NCBI RefSeq assembly: GCF_031877795.1
Contig: NC_133931.1
Span: forward strand, 24,488,264 to 24,552,263
Direction: 5' to 3'
DNA: 64,000 nt
Source of the DNA: Strix aluco
Taxonomy: Eukaryota > Chordata > Aves > Strigiformes > Strigidae
In this document: one piece after another, positions 50,494 to 63,886 of the stretch
Position numbering within the stretch: the stretch's first letter is position 1
Layout: every line of letters starts with the position of its first letter
Notes under the pieces: model-generated
What the model saw: the letters and a program-made list of their open reading frames with translations, nothing else
The model's database searches: none
What the model was told of the DNA's origin: nothing
Program-made: the position numbers and the translations under genes

Positions 50494-53400
50494 GTATGAA
50501 ATGATTTCTCTTTATTCAGAGTTGTTTATATTTAGCAAGTAACATGTTACAATTTGTTTTTATGGTGAATTTCAAAATATAATTTTTTTTTGCATTTAAT
50601 AGACATTCCCTCTCTTTAACTGTAGTTTAACAGTGCCCTGCTGTAGTTGTTGGCAGTATGATAGCTCTCAACCTATTCTGTGCTGTGATTCTTATATGGG
50701 AACAGAAGAAAAATTTGTAACTCCTCCTTCTCCTTGTAACGTGCCATAAGAGAAGGCCAGCTGTGACCCGCTTGTGGTCCCACTGGACATCATGTGAACC
50801 TGTCTCAGAGTGTCCAAACCTAAAATGGAATTGACCACAAGGTCTTAGGCACTGCTTAATGAAGCAATTAATGTAATTAAATGCATAGAGACATAAAGTT
50901 TTTTGCAATATTTGGCCCCAAAACAACTTTGACCAATTTAGTTTTCCTTCTCCAATTAGGAAGAAATAATCTGAGTAAATATTATTTTAAATTGTAAAAC
51001 CAATGGGAGGTGCTGACCTTACAACTATGGCAAAGGGTTGTAGGATGAGGTTTATAAAATCCTTTCTGTATTAATAATTAGAATACATCCTCGGTAGAAA
51101 GTTAAATAATTCATTATAATCTGTATCTGGTAGACTTCATGGTATTTTTAGATTTTCTAACAAAAGTTTTTAAAGCGCAGAAGACATTGTTGTGTAAGTT
51201 GTCCAGAAAAAGTATTTTTGCTAGCTTGTATTTTATGAATTTTATATGCCTCATATAAAGCTACTTCTTGCTTTTTCTGTAAACGATGAAACAGAAAGCT
51301 ATGGAATACGAAATCTTCTATTAATAATAACCCATTTTATTAATGCTGGAGGGTTCTTCAATGATCCCCTTCTATTTTAAGTATGTCTATTTGGAGAATC
51401 CCATAGAAAGAAATCTGTTTAGCCAGAGATGGGAGGCAGGTTGAGATGACTGCTGCCTCTCCAGTATGACTTCCAGCCTGCTGACAGTGACAGTACTAGG
51501 CAGGCTCTGTTTCAGTGGAAAAACTCTTGTTGGTGAAGTGGAAATTCAGTCTAGCCCATAATAATAAGGTTGTTCAGACTTCATATCTTTGTCTGCTGAG
51601 GGTACTGAGTGCCAAAGTGGATGCTTTGCCAGGGGATGTACTGAGGCACGCAGGCAGACTTCTATTGACTTGTAATCATTAACAGCATTTACTGGATTTG
51701 AACTATCTTCCAGCTGTTTAGGAAAATGCTGTTTAGGAAAACCCAATAGCTCTGCATTGCCATTTGACAGTTTCAACTGAAACTTTTATTTATCCTTTAA
51801 AATAGTTTTTTCTCCATTTAGTAACAATATCTTATAAATATGAATAATGACTTTCCCTAGATCTCAACATTTATTTTCACACTCATATTAAATGGACAGG
51901 CCAAACTTCATTGTTCTCTCTTCCTTTCCCACCATGTAGTCAGTTCTCCTTCCTTTCTTCCCTCTAGCTGGTTGGCAGCCAAAGAACAGCCCACCATTTG
52001 CAATGTATTTCAGCTGGATTATAAACAGCCTCCACCTAAATACCATCCACACACACTATTATACAAAGAAGGCAGACATCTGGAGAAAGAAGGCTGTAGG
52101 GGAGCCGTTGAGCTCACCCTCACCCACCCACCGTTGCACATCTTTTCAATCACATTGTGCCCTCAAGAGTTATTCCTACAAGAGTCTGGGGAGAAACCAG
52201 AGCTCAGGATTCAGTTAAGAACTTGCCCTATTTGGTTTTCAGCAGAAACTTGGATTCTTGATTTGAATATTATTTGATATTAATTTCAATTGGATCTTTA
52301 TCAGGCGTTTGTTTGTTTATAAGAATAGAACATTCAAAATCCTGGATGTTACTGTGAATTCCTGGCCTGTGTCTCACGGAAGTTTGATTTCCTTATGCTC
52401 TTTTCTCCTTGGACGGCTAAACTTCTTCCTAGGATTTCATTCCCTGAACATGTTCCACAGCATGAAGCTGCAATAACGTGCTACTTTGTCTCAACAAGAG
52501 GAACAACTGAGAGTATGGTGTATCATCACAGATATTACTGTTTGGCCCCTACGCTGTAACACAGCTTACAGAGTAGAATGGGAGTACGAGGAAAATTGTT
52601 TACAACTTCCCTGGGGCTCTGCACGGGCACTTCCAAAATCAAATATCAAATGAGGGAGAAAAAAAAATGTGCGTTACCACCATTTATACTACAATAACCA
52701 TATCATTTGCTTTCCAACTTTTTTGACCCATGTGCAGAGAAGCTGGTGAGGAATCTGAAAAAGGAAAGGATATTCTGCAGAACTAATATTGCATCCTTCC
52801 CAATCATTACACCTTCCTGATGGACATTGCTCAGACTCTGTTTCAGAAGACCAGTATGATCAAAGTCAAATTATCTTGTTATATACAGGTTCTTGCTGTA
52901 CAGGCCGAGAGAAAAAAATTATGACATGTGTCAATGATACCTTCTGCATGTAACAAGAAACATTGATGAAGTATTACTTGAGTATATATTATACCTGTTT
53001 ATACAATTATAGCTGGTTTTCTTTCTGAAAATAATGCTTTACCTGAGATCGTCTTCTAAGGTCAAACAGGAGATTGTAGCCAAATCCTAAATTCTACTTA
53101 ATGCATTTAGAGTCCCCTCAACAGCAGATGTGATTAAGTGCTGCCTTTTTCATTTTGAAATTGCATTTCTGGCAAGCATATGTACCATGGAGCAGGGACA
53201 CTGTGTTGTCTGGTCCCCTTCTTCCAGGTTGTTGCCATAGTTCTGATTCTGTCTCATCTCCTGCCTTTGAGTGTTTTCAGATTCACAGCACAACTGCCAA
53301 ACTTTGCTTTGAGAGAAGAAGAGAGGTGTGCAATGATAGCTAGGAAGACTAGCTAGTATTCACTTAATATTTTTCATGTTTATTCAGAGATCTAATTTGT

Positions 53401-53625
53401 TAGTGATTTCCACCATGGCTAAGAAAGCACACATCTGAAGCAGCGCTGAACTAACACAGAGCATTGTGTCTGCAACAAGAAGCCGAAAGTCATGTGTAAA
53501 AAGAAAATCTTGACGCACCTGGAATTTGAAGTTGACAGCCCCCTTAATTATTCCACTTTTGTCAGACATAAGAACACAATGGAAGTCTTTCTTTTCATGC
53601 CTGTTCTTTATAATTAATTTTCTAG
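50494..53625 (+). other. NIPAL2: Intron 2 of the NIPAL2-like gene
   Basis: The intron is 3.1 kb, from donor gtatga to acceptor aattaattttctag. It contains a strong but apparently unused pyrimidine-rich acceptor ending at 51967, followed by a 101-codon frame (51972-52277). That frame is out of phase with the gene and ends in a stop without a donor. No transposon was recognised. Confidence 0.85.
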
Positions 53626-53797
53626 AAATGCGCTCATCTCCGACTGGCTTGTCAAACAGAGCCGAAGCCCTACTACATGAGCAAGCTGTGGTGGTGCGGG
53701 ATTACCCTTCTGGGCCTTGGAGAGGTGGGCAATTTCACAGCCTATGGATTTGCACCCATTGCTCTTGTCGCTCCACTGGGATGTGTATCTGTCATAG
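53626..53797 (+). CDS. NIPAL2: NIPAL2-like transporter, exon with core NIPA-domain motifs
   Basis: The exon has 172 bases, giving 57 codons plus one base (phase 0 in, phase 1 out). It encodes a short loop (KCAHLRLACQTEPKPYYMSK), a tryptophan pair starting the next helix (LWWCGITLLGLGEVGNF), and the highly conserved AYGFAPIALVAPLGCVSVI block. In the NIPA family this region forms the second and third membrane helices of a DMT-superfamily Mg2+ transporter. The conserved E in GEVGNF and the APLG turn are present. The number of codons is the same as in human NIPAL2 as I remember it, with similar residues throughout. The donor is TAG|gtgaga. Residues are only moderately conserved in the loop, as expected for a fast-evolving paralogue. 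Confidence 0.95.
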
Positions 53798-56501
53798 GTG
53801 AGATAGTTTGCCATTGCTTGCTTGGGTACATACTTTAATCCAACGCTTGTTTGTGACTAGAGGAATAATACTGCAGCAGCTGCAGCAGGAACACGAGGGG
53901 AAAATGTTCATGTTGTGGTTTGAAAATAAATTATTCATATGATTACATGAGCTGACAGTTTAACACAAACCCTCTACCTAATATCCTTTTCCGTAGTTCT
54001 GTCTTTTGTGTCACTCTGTGCTCTGCTAGTTCCTGCCAGTTGGTCACCCAGTGCTATACCAGTGCTGCCAGCTCTACAAGCCCCCAAAGCGGGGGGCTGC
54101 TGGCATCTTGCTAACTGCACAGAGCTGTGGTCTGATCCTGAGTACCTACAATGTGTTTTCTATGTTACCATCACACCAAGCAGTTTCTGCTGCCTGTCCC
54201 CTGCCCATCTACTGTGATTCATGTTGACATGAGCAAACTTGCTTGATTCTGCAGTGTGTGATAAAAAGGACCTATACATTTCCTGAAATGTTTAGTTTAT
54301 TTATGGACATTATTGAAGTCGTTCATTTGTGTCTTTACGTGTAGATTAATTGGACTTTAGCAGAAGTCTTATCCTTAGGACTCATTTGATATAATCTTAC
54401 TCTTTAAATCATATTTTTTTTTGCAATTAAGGTATTGACAGGTACGTCTGTTTCTTTGATAAAGAAACATACATTTTAAAACATGTTACCATGCTGTGCT
54501 AATGCAAAGAAGAGTGGACAAGGCAAAATTGTAGAGAGGCTGTGAAAACAGGAATACAGGGTGCAGCTATATCCCTTAATCGAGTTGCTTCATATCCACA
54601 GCTGAGACACCCACAGCTGAGATATCACAACAGCTCTGCATACACTGGAGTTCATTCGCTTGCTATTGACAAGTGATACCATTTAATGGTCTGTCTCTAG
54701 CTACCAGTTTCATGCTTGGAAGTGACATTGCAGTGAGTGATTCTGCATGGGAAGGTAGAAAAGATGAATTATCTTCCCAGTGGACTGCCCAGCTGTGGTG
54801 GAAGGAGGCAGCCAACCATATGTGTGTGCAATTTAGCAAAGAGATAGTGGGGGAAGGAAACTGCAGGCAATTTACTGTAACCTTTAATGTTAAACTATTG
54901 CAGAATTTTGGAGAATGAGATACAAAGTCACGGTAGTTCACCATTGTAGGAAAGATTTCTCAGAGAAAGGAATGAGATATTACCTGAGATGAAAATGTAA
55001 ATTAGTATGACATATCCCAGTGTGATTTTGGAGTTATATCTTTAACAGTTGTAGACATTTCCAGATGTCTCTGAATATAAAGGGTCATTGACCAATCTAA
55101 TTTGTTGCTCAAATGAAATAAAATGCAAATATATAAAACTAGAAAGAAGAAGTGAAAAGCAGTGGGAAGAGAAAAAATTCCATTGGTTATTAAACTGCTA
55201 CAAAGAAGAGGCCACATTTAGAGCTGATTTTTATCTGGACAGATTCCTTCTTTACCTTTGCAGTATGCAAAGAAATGTTGCATGTTTCCTGCATTCTCCA
55301 TTTCCCCTTACTTATAACAAATACCAAGAAACTATTTTCCTAACTGTTATATCTTATCAAAATTCTCATCCACTGTTTGGTTTTTTTTTTTAACCAAGCC
55401 AAAATGCTTATTCTGGAAGACCCCAGAAAGCATGCTAATATCTTATATTCCATTCCCATATATCATCTGACAGTAACAATTTCATAGCCCAAACAATAGA
55501 GATATCTGAAATTTTATTTAGTCTAGCAAACATTCCCTTAAGGAAGGGAAAGTAAAAATTATATAGACAGCCAATTACAATAACAACTTCCCAGTAACAC
55601 TTCCTACCACTAGATATTTTCCTGTCTTCTGAAATTAAAGCCAGAGAGAGAGCGAGAGCATCCTTTTAATTTTAGAAGAGTTCATCACTTAGGGCATCAT
55701 CTGCTAACAACTGGGCAAAGAATAGTTTAGGCAGCAGGTCTTCCAATTTAAAAGATCAATAAATATTTTTCTTATTAAGTTGTGACCTGGTTCAGGTGGT
55801 GGAGGGTGGACTTTGCACAGTCTAGTTGGCAGTTGTTTTGAGGTATTGTTGAATGTGTGTCTTTCATAAGTTATTTTTTTAAATTAAGGAATTAAGCACT
55901 TGATAACAAACTTCAAATGTGTATCTGAACCCTAAGTCCACCGTTCTGATAATAATTTTTTTTCAAATTTAGTGTCAGCACATCCCACATGGTAGGAGCT
56001 CACTCTCACTGACATTGGGTACTCAGTACCTATGCTGTACTGAGGGGAAACGTGCTTTGCAGTATGCCCATTCATCTAGGGGATTCTCTGAAGATCTCTG
56101 TCACTCTGGGTCTGCATGGAATGTTTCCTTTGCTTGGAAACCAGGGTTTTGGAAGAGGATAAGGCAGACTGGAGTCTCTTTCCAGAATAGATTTGGGCTG
56201 TACCCATCATATATCTCCAGACCTTTGAGATGGGAAGCATCCTGGGTCTTAAAATAGATGGAGCCAACATCTATTATGCTCTGCTACCACATTTAACTGC
56301 ATCCAACTGCATTTTGCACTTAACCCGGTATCAATTAAATAGTGAAAAGTTTGTGCCTTATTCTTTTGAGCTGGGTGCTTCTGATGGCTGGTTTTAGAAA
56401 GAATCCGGCACCACAGACCATGAATTGGCATGACACCAGCAGATTTTAAATTTTTTTTCTTAGAATTAAGCTACAAAGACTCTATTTTTCTTCTTGCACA
56501 G

Positions 56502-56606
56502 TGGAAGTATTTCTGTGTGTGGTTGCAATGATGCAAGCTCTACATCTGTTCAGGGTTTTAAATAGTTGGAGAAGACAGCAGTTGTTTTCTTCAAGAGGAG
56601 AAATTG
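56502..56606 (+). other. NIPAL2: Candidate in-frame cassette exon (unconfirmed)
   Basis: A strong acceptor (tttttcttcttgcacag, ending 56501) and a plausible donor (TTG|gtaaat at 56607) bound 105 bases. The third frame is open throughout: two bases, 34 codons starting EVFLCVVAMMQALHLF, and one final base. That is phase 1 on both sides, exactly what the flanking exons (53797 and 63887) need, so inclusion would insert 35 residues without shifting the frame. The insert would fall inside the conserved SVI-GSAF stretch, which is continuous in the family proteins I know. If used, it would probably be a rare or lineage-specific isoform. It may simply be a pseudo-exon. Confidence 0.25.
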
Positions 56607-58839
56607 GTAAATTTTTAATTTAAAAGTGGAGGAGTAATACATGTTTGATGTGATCATTAAAAAGCTTTTTATACTTAAAAATTAAAAATCATGTTTTACA
56701 TGTAGCTCGGGTAATTTTAGGCTGCTGTGGTCTTTAGTTCATTGTCTTGCTTTTGCCTGCAGAAATAACTTGGGGGTGGGGATGACGAGAGGCCAAGTAG
56801 TATCAGAGATCATTTCTTCTGCAGTTTTCATCATTCTAGAGAGACTTGTTTTACACTTAACTCACTGAGACTGACATTGTGGAGATCCCTGTGCATTTTT
56901 ATGTGCTCCTTCTAAATAGCTGTGGGGCAAAAAATTGCTTTAGGCTTTGAAAATTGTCCCTGATGGTACTTTAGGAAAAAGATTCTCAGATACTCTAGTA
57001 GAAATGGATTTCTCCTACTCACTGTAATGTAACATCTTTGTGGCCCAAGAACTTGGGATTTTGAGAACTCTGTTACTAATGAGAACTGGGAAATATCACC
57101 AGACTATTCTCTAAAATACTTCATTTATACTTGTCTAGAAGATGTAACAAAAGGATTTTCAGGGTTCTTCCTTCTCTCTGCAGTGTGTATGTCCTATAAT
57201 CCAGTTTCTAGAATTAAGCTCACCTTAATGGTCTCTCTTTTGAGCAATTTCTCTGATATTTGGCTTGCTTTTTTATCAGGATATTGGCATTAAGGACAGG
57301 GAAAAATGTTTCATGTTTTGTCTACCACTTTTCCAATACTAATATTTAATGTTAGAATTGTTACATGTTCACTGTGCAGGATAGCTATCAAGAGGTCATA
57401 CACCAACTGAATAAATTCTGTAGTATCTTTCTTTGTATTCAGTGCACCATTAATATCTATCATATAAACTAACAATAGGTTTGAGTAGTCAATTAGCTGT
57501 GATGAATTTGTTCCCGGATGTCTTGGGCAGAGCTAACTCTGTTTGACTCTGGCTATGCATGCAGGTATTCTTTAAGTTTCTCCAAATTTGTGTTAATCCT
57601 CCCTGACACAGAGCTCTGGCCATGAAGGCAACCCTGGTCCCACCAAGTCTAAATGCATCCATCCTCCTCATACCTGTGCCCTGTCTACCCCAAAATAACT
57701 CACAGTAGGTCAGCAGACTGGTTTTCCTCAAGCTCCTGCCCTCACCTTGAGCAAGACAGTATATCTGAGATGTAGGCAGGATAAGATCAAGGAGGTTTTA
57801 AGCTAATAGTCTCAGGGCAAGTTGATTCTCAGGCATCATTTGTCTATATGCAGACTCCACCGTGGAGATGGTGCTACAGGCACTCAAAACCAGCTGTGAT
57901 TTATCTGTCAGTTCCTGCAGAGTGCACATGGACTTGCCTGTCCTTGTGCTTTGTGCACAGGCATTAGCGGCCTGTCCTTCTGTCCCCCCTAGTAGCCCTT
58001 TGCATGAGAGAGAGAGATTTTAGTCTGCTCCAAGGCTGTGAGCATGACTCCTTTCTCCAAACCAGGTCCTTTCCTTCTGAATGTGCTTAATAAAAATGCT
58101 TGGGCACATTTTAAAATAATTTTTTCACGCTATCCTTCAGCTAAACCACATACCTCTCATGACTGGCAACCTCATCAGTTCAGCCTTTTTTCTTGTCTCC
58201 CTCTTAGTGTGCGGCCTCTGGATCCCCTGTGGAAGACCTGCTCCCCATTCTCTCCCCCCTCAACCTCCTGTTCATTTGAGTTGCAGTGATCAAAAGTACT
58301 ACCTACCTCATCATCTCTCCAGATCTTCCTGACTGTGTGGCAGACTACAATAGTTTGAGTTTGGGGATGGATTAAAGCATCTCCAAGTGCTTCTGTACTG
58401 GGATGGTCCTGAATTTCTTTGCCTTAGAAGGTAGACTGAGGGTCAGTCTGCATAAAGTAGATTTAGTGCATAGATTTAGTGCAAAAGCAACTGGGTGAGC
58501 TTAAACTGCTTCATTAGATGGAGACAGGCCCTTAAGTTGCATAAAACAGAGTAAATGCTTGGTCTCAATGTGAAATGTTTTTCTTGTTGCACAGACTGGG
58601 AGAGGTGCAAATGTTTGAATCATGGCTAGTACTCCTTCTTTGGTATTTCATCCAGACCACCAGTGAAATGGGTACAAAAGTATTCTGCAAACTGAGCTGT
58701 TTTAAATGCCTTTACCTGACCAAATCAATTAAGCTTAACAGAATGAACATTTGAGGCAGATATTAAATTTTGTGGTTTTATAGGAAAACTGTTGGACAAG
58801 ACAGAAGCAGTAAAAGCAATCTATGCATTTATGAGGAGA

Positions 58840-59140
58840 GCACTAATCTATTTAAAATAGTACATGAAGCTCATCAACTGAAAAGAGGAAAAGATATGCT
58901 AATATTTGAAGTTATGAACAGTTATGAAAGGAATTATTTAGTGTAAGACCTGACAATAGAGGTAGAAATACGAGATTCATAAATAGCCTCAGTACCAGGA
59001 AAACAACTTAATAATGAAATATACTTATTTGGTATATAGTTTTGGGAAGGAAAAATAAGTGATGGACACTCCTTCATTTGAGTTTTTTAAGCCTAGATTG
59101 GACAAAATACAGAAAATACACTCTACGGATCAGTATGTAT
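58840..59140 (+). mobile_element. Decayed CR1-type LINE 3' fragment
   Basis: The end of this stretch, near 59068-59112, matches the conserved C-terminal ORF2 block of CR1-like LINEs. It reads roughly TPSFEFFKPRLDKI, the counterpart of [11 protein letters not shown] in the young CR1 at 13837. The upstream part is too diverged to align by eye, so the left boundary is a guess. It is an old insertion on the same strand as the gene. Confidence 0.5.
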
Positions 59141-59502
59141 TTTCTATCTTAATTTCTCCTATTGTGTATTATCCCTTTCTTAAAGAAACAAACAAGAAAC
59201 AATCCTAACTGCAGCCTTCATGTCTAGGAGGCAGAGGAGTTGTTTTGTGAGCTGGGTTCTCACCATTCAGTGTCTGCTAGTGGCAGAACCCACATATCAC
59301 ACTACTCTTTATTTCTGTTTGTGCTGGAGAAAACCCACATATGGAGATAATCATAAATGATCGCTCTCCTAAGAGAATGAGCAGCTGACTAAGCTATGTG
59401 TAGCACCATTACAGCCTTCCCTTAAGGTACTTAATTGCATATCATGCAGAAAATGGACACTTCTACCGTTTTTTCAATTTAAATTGAAATTCACATGCTG
59501 CA

Positions 59503-59576
59503 GTGAATATATATTTATTCAATAATGTGAATATATACTCTTTCAATGTATAGTGACTATATATTAATTCAATAAT
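59503..59576. repeat. AT-rich tandem repeat, three imperfect copies of about 25 bp
   Basis: The units begin gtgaatatatatttattcaa (59503), gtgaatatatactctttcaa (59527) and gtgactatatattaattcaa (59553), with lengths 24, 26 and 24. A 16-bp perfect palindrome (ttcaatttaaattgaa) lies just upstream at 59473-59488. It is a small minisatellite-like cluster in intron 3. Confidence 0.85.
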
Positions 59577-60891
59577 GAATACAAACCAGCCTGTTTTATG
59601 CTGATGTATGAGAAGATTAAATTGTTTCAACATAACAATTAAGCTCCTGAACAAACTTTTTCCCATTTTTTACCCAATAGTTTTTATTTCTCATGATTTT
59701 GATGTAGTGCTAAGTCATAATATTTTTATTTTGAAATGCTAACTGTATTTCCAGACTGAAGAGTTTCATGAGCTTTCAGAAAGGCTCTGTCATATACATA
59801 CAGGTATTTTACAGGATCTATTTACTTCTCAATTTGTGGATATTAATATAAGTATGACTCTATAGAGGCATGAAATGAACTCAAGGATTTCATTAGGATG
59901 TGTTGGTTCTGTAATGTTTAATCCTTAACAGATCATCTCCCAGATTTTCTGCCCTTCTCTTGATCTAGCAGGCTATCCACCACCACTCTCAGTGAGAATA
60001 GGACCTGTGCCTCATTTTGAAAGAGAGTTAATAATTAGTTAAAAAGCGAAAAATATTCTGTTTCACCCAAAGGATACAAGTCTTCTCAGACAACCAGGGA
60101 TGCAGTCTTTGCTTCAATGACTTACAGGCTGACAATTCGGTCTTAGATTTTGCATGTGTTGTATTGCTAAAACCAGTGGTTCAAAACCAATGAGGCTTCA
60201 GAACAATGATAAATTGCTTGTTTTGTTGCCAAGCTGTTGCCAGCTTATATTTTGACACAATTTTTTTGTCTGCATTTCTGTGTGGTTGTATTCTATTACT
60301 GACCAATTTAAAAAAAAAAGAGAGAGACTATTTTTCACTCTGACACAGATCTCAATCTCTAGAACTGTCTATAGTTTTTTTTTTTTTAAGAAAAAAAACA
60401 ACAGGCAAACAACAATTGCAAAGACGCATTAATACTTTTCAGCACAGCAATTGCCCAAGTTCCTCAGTCTATTCATCTGTAGAGTTGAACATAATGTTCA
60501 GTGATTTATTTCCCACATCAGTATAATGGTGTAGGAGGAGAAGGCACATACCTTCTGTGACAGAGGGGAAACAAGAGGACCCTGGCGTGGGAAAAAGAAA
60601 ATTGGGGCTGGGTGGTAGGAAGTTAGACTCATGCTGGAGTGATGGGGTGAAATCATGGTGAAGGGGAAGCAGGCTACGAGGAAAGTGCAAGTGTGTAACA
60701 TTGCTGTTAGACCTCGCCTGTGGTCTGAGGGAGGGTGGGAAAGGAGTAGAGTCTGGGGAGCTGAGCACAGGGGTTTTGGCAGGACTGATTTTAGGAGCTG
60801 AATATGGGATGCAGTAAGGGCTTTAACTCATATATCTGGTAGGCTTAGCTGTGGCCTCTGGATGCCCACCTTTCTGCCAAGGGTTCAACAG

Positions 60892-60990
60892 AGTCTTAGG
60901 ATAACTTAGGTTGGAAGGGACCTCAGGAAGTCCCTAACCCAAACTCCTGCTCACAGCAGGGTCAGCTTGGAGGCCACCAGGCAGAGAGGG
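60892..60990 (-). mobile_element. CR1 LINE 3'-end fragment
   Basis: The stretch has the familiar minus-strand CR1 terminus: taggttggaagggacctcag, then a degenerate atctagtccaaccc-type segment, then ctgctcacagcagggtcagc. Only the last hundred or so bases of a CR1 copy remain. It is a different subfamily from the three larger copies. Confidence 0.8.
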
Positions 60991-61359
60991 GATGGTGGAG
61001 ATAATGTGTTGGCCATCTAGCATACTGTCTTAAACTGCCTTTTCTGGAGGAGTTAATGTCTTAAGCAGCTAAATACACCTGAGACTGTAAGCCAGAGCCC
61101 AAAGGAGTGAAGGAAGATCTGTGAGGGCTGTGCATTTCTCACTGGGCTCCTGAGGTACACATTGGTGCCTGCCATTTGTCTTGCTGGCCAGGGAAATCTG
61201 CAAAGCCAGCAGAAGGCAAAATGAGCAAATGCCAGCCTGCAGTCCTAGGGCTCACAAGCTCCCTTCATACCCCTCCTCCTCTGACCCATCATTTCTAGTG
61301 AGCCACTGTCTGTGTAAAGATGATCTGCCCTTGGTTTCTTTGATTTACCTTGGTTCAAA

Positions 61360-61452
61360 CCCCCCCCCCCCCCCCAAACTGAAGAACATAAAAGACAATT
61401 TAAAGCCAAATTTATGGAGCTTAAAACGCAGAAAATTTAAAAAAAAAAAAAA
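61360..61452. repeat. Poly(C) run followed by poly(A) run
   Basis: Sixteen C at 61360-61375 are followed by about 63 bases of A-rich sequence and then 14 A at 61439-61452. Long C runs are rare, unstable in length and error-prone in sequencing, so the exact count is uncertain. Confidence 0.85.
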
Positions 61453-62215
61453 TTAAAATACTTTGTTAGCCACTGTGTGGTAACAAGGTGCTCTCTTGGC
61501 TCTGCTACTGTAACTTGCTTAAAATTCAGCCCTGAAGCTGAATAATAGCCAGGGTTTGCCAGACTTCTGATCAGTCACGTATCTCCTCTAGCACCTCATC
61601 AGGTCTGTGTAACTGCTCTCTGCTTCTTCGCTTGGATTTAGCCCATTTGCTTTTCTTCCTCACTTGAATACATATAAACTGTTGGTGGCTTATCCATAGG
61701 AACAGTTGTCTTTTGTGTTCAGTCTTTCCTGGGTCTTGCTTTCCTCACCTTGGTTTTGCACCTCCCCTCTTACTTCAGTTTTTCCTCCAATCCCAGATGG
61801 CCTAATATACGTTCTTAAAACCTTTCCTATTTTTAGATTCATCTATATATTACACATCATACAGAGCATTAATTATACATACATTCTGTTAAGCTCATGA
61901 TCTCTTGTGCATTATTATCTATCTCTGGAGAAAGAGCTTGCCACATTTGAATGCATTATTAAAGTGGATGACAGGCTGAGTGACAAGTTTCATTATCTGG
62001 CTGTGTTCCAGTGCCTCCCTGTGCCCACTGCCAGCCTCAGAGATTGTGATCCCCCCAAGCTGCAATTTGTCATCTCCAGAGAAGTAGGCAGTGGAATTTT
62101 GGGCATAACTCATCTCACCCCAAATTGGATGCCAACACTGGCGTTGAATGCTAGATTGCGTTTACCAGATCTCCGCTGAATGCAGAGAGCCCAGACAATG
62201 GGGTACTCAAAAAAG

Positions 62216-62230
62216 AAAAAAAAAAAAAAA
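62216..62230. repeat. Poly(A) run, 15 bases
   Basis: An uninterrupted A run follows an A-rich leader (caaaaaag). No recognisable retrocopy precedes it. Confidence 0.85.
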
Positions 62231-63886
62231 GTCCCTGAGGCATCAGTTCATTAAGCAACAGGTCTTTTGTTGTGACAGTGACTGCTTAGGTGGGTGGGCT
62301 GAGGTGGGGTTTGGCAGAGCTATGACAGTAGGGAGACAGAACAGTAATTAATTTCTGCACTCTCTTGGGTTGACTGCTTCTTTCCTGGTTTTTGTCCTGT
62401 CTCTTTTCTAAACCTAGGTAGCTCTGCTATTACCAGTGTTGCCTGGATACCAGTGTCTTTCTCCAGCAAAGTTGTCACTGAAACACTGAATAAAGAAAAC
62501 CATGTCAGGCAGCTTTCAGTGAGGCTTTTTTAGTTGAAGATTCTTTTATATTACTTATTCTTTTGCATAGACCTCCATCACTCTTGATACAGTCTAAACT
62601 TATGACTTCTGCTATATCTGGATAACACAGACATGATGCTGAATTTCAGTTCTCTGTTTACCTCTTGGTATGAACCTCTCTAGATTTATCTAGAGTACAT
62701 CTACTATCTAACCACAAATTAAATTTTCCATCAGAACAATAGAGATACTAAGGCAAAGATGGTTGCAAAAAGGTTGAACTGTTATTTCAAGAATAAACCA
62801 AGAATTTCATGCTGTAGTCAGGAACAGAGCTCTTGGAACAGCATCCCATGATTTAGGTTCAATGTGTCCCTTCACTGTCCCTCCTGGGCAGAGTCTTTCT
62901 CTGAGGTTTCTAAATGAATCTAACATTACCGATGCACCTCTCCCAAAGGCCCTTCTTCATCTCTTACATAGGAGCTATTCAGCCTCTTTTGCTTCTCCTT
63001 AGGGGTAGATGCTGTAATGTTGTGTGCTGGAATAGAGCTGTCTCTCCCAGGTGGCCAACAGTCTCATCCATCTTAAGTCCCCTCCTTCCCTCTCTAGCAC
63101 ATGTCCACACTGAGCTGCTGATTTCTAATCCCAACCAGACCACTACTGCTGCTCACCCACCCATTGCTGCACATCCCAAAGAGGGAGGGTTAGGAGCTGG
63201 CAGAGAGGAGATGCGAGAGCTGAACAAGGGAAAGCGTTGTCAATGGAAGAGGAGGTCATTTCCAGGTCTCACTTCCATTTGTCTGTTTCCTCATTACAAG
63301 TCACTCTAGAAGACCATGGGCAGTGCTCCTGTATGGTACATATGTTGGTTCCTCCACCTGCTTGTTTGCAGACATCATGACCACTCTCTTAGTTCATACT
63401 AAATACTACGCTTTTGCAGTGGCTTTCTTCCTTGCAATTGTACTGCTGCTACTTTGCTTATAAGCCTCTAATATATTGAAGTCTAAAGAAGCAGAGTTTT
63501 ATTGCTCTATGAGGCAATTTGCCTTGAGCAAGTCCATGTAGTGAGTTGGTAGCAAAATGAGGAGTAAAATGGTAAGGCTGATCGGTGCCCAGCTTTCCTG
63601 ACACTTCCACACATGACTGAATCAGAGCAGTTTAAGCAGTGCCTGCGTGGGAGATGGGAAGGGTATTTCATCTCTTCAGCCACGTAAGAGCCTGCTGGAT
63701 ACGTTTAAAATCTTACAAAGACTGAGGGTTGGTTGGTTGCCGGAATGGACTCCTGGCTGGTTATATCATCATATGGTACAACGACAACAGCCATGAGATA
63801 TATTTAAACTTGGCCGAGGGCAGCTTTTTGCTATAGCACTTGATATTATAACAAATATAAAAAATGCCTTTATATTTCTGTTTTAG

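Larger units (their letters stand above)
53798..63886 (+). other. NIPAL2: Intron 3 of the NIPAL2-like gene
   Basis: The intron is about 10.1 kb, phase 1, from donor gtgaga to acceptor tttctgttttag. It holds a candidate cassette exon (56502-56606), a CR1-type remnant (58840-59140), a three-copy AT-rich tandem repeat (59503-59576), a CR1 3' fragment on minus (60892-60990), and poly(C) and poly(A) runs at 61360-61452 and 62216-62230. Confidence 0.88.

Noticed and set aside
51968-52277. Strong acceptor followed by a 101-codon frame in intron 2
   Set aside because: The frame is not the one required by the flanking phase-0 exons. The phase-0 frame hits a stop after 18 codons, and no donor restores the frame.
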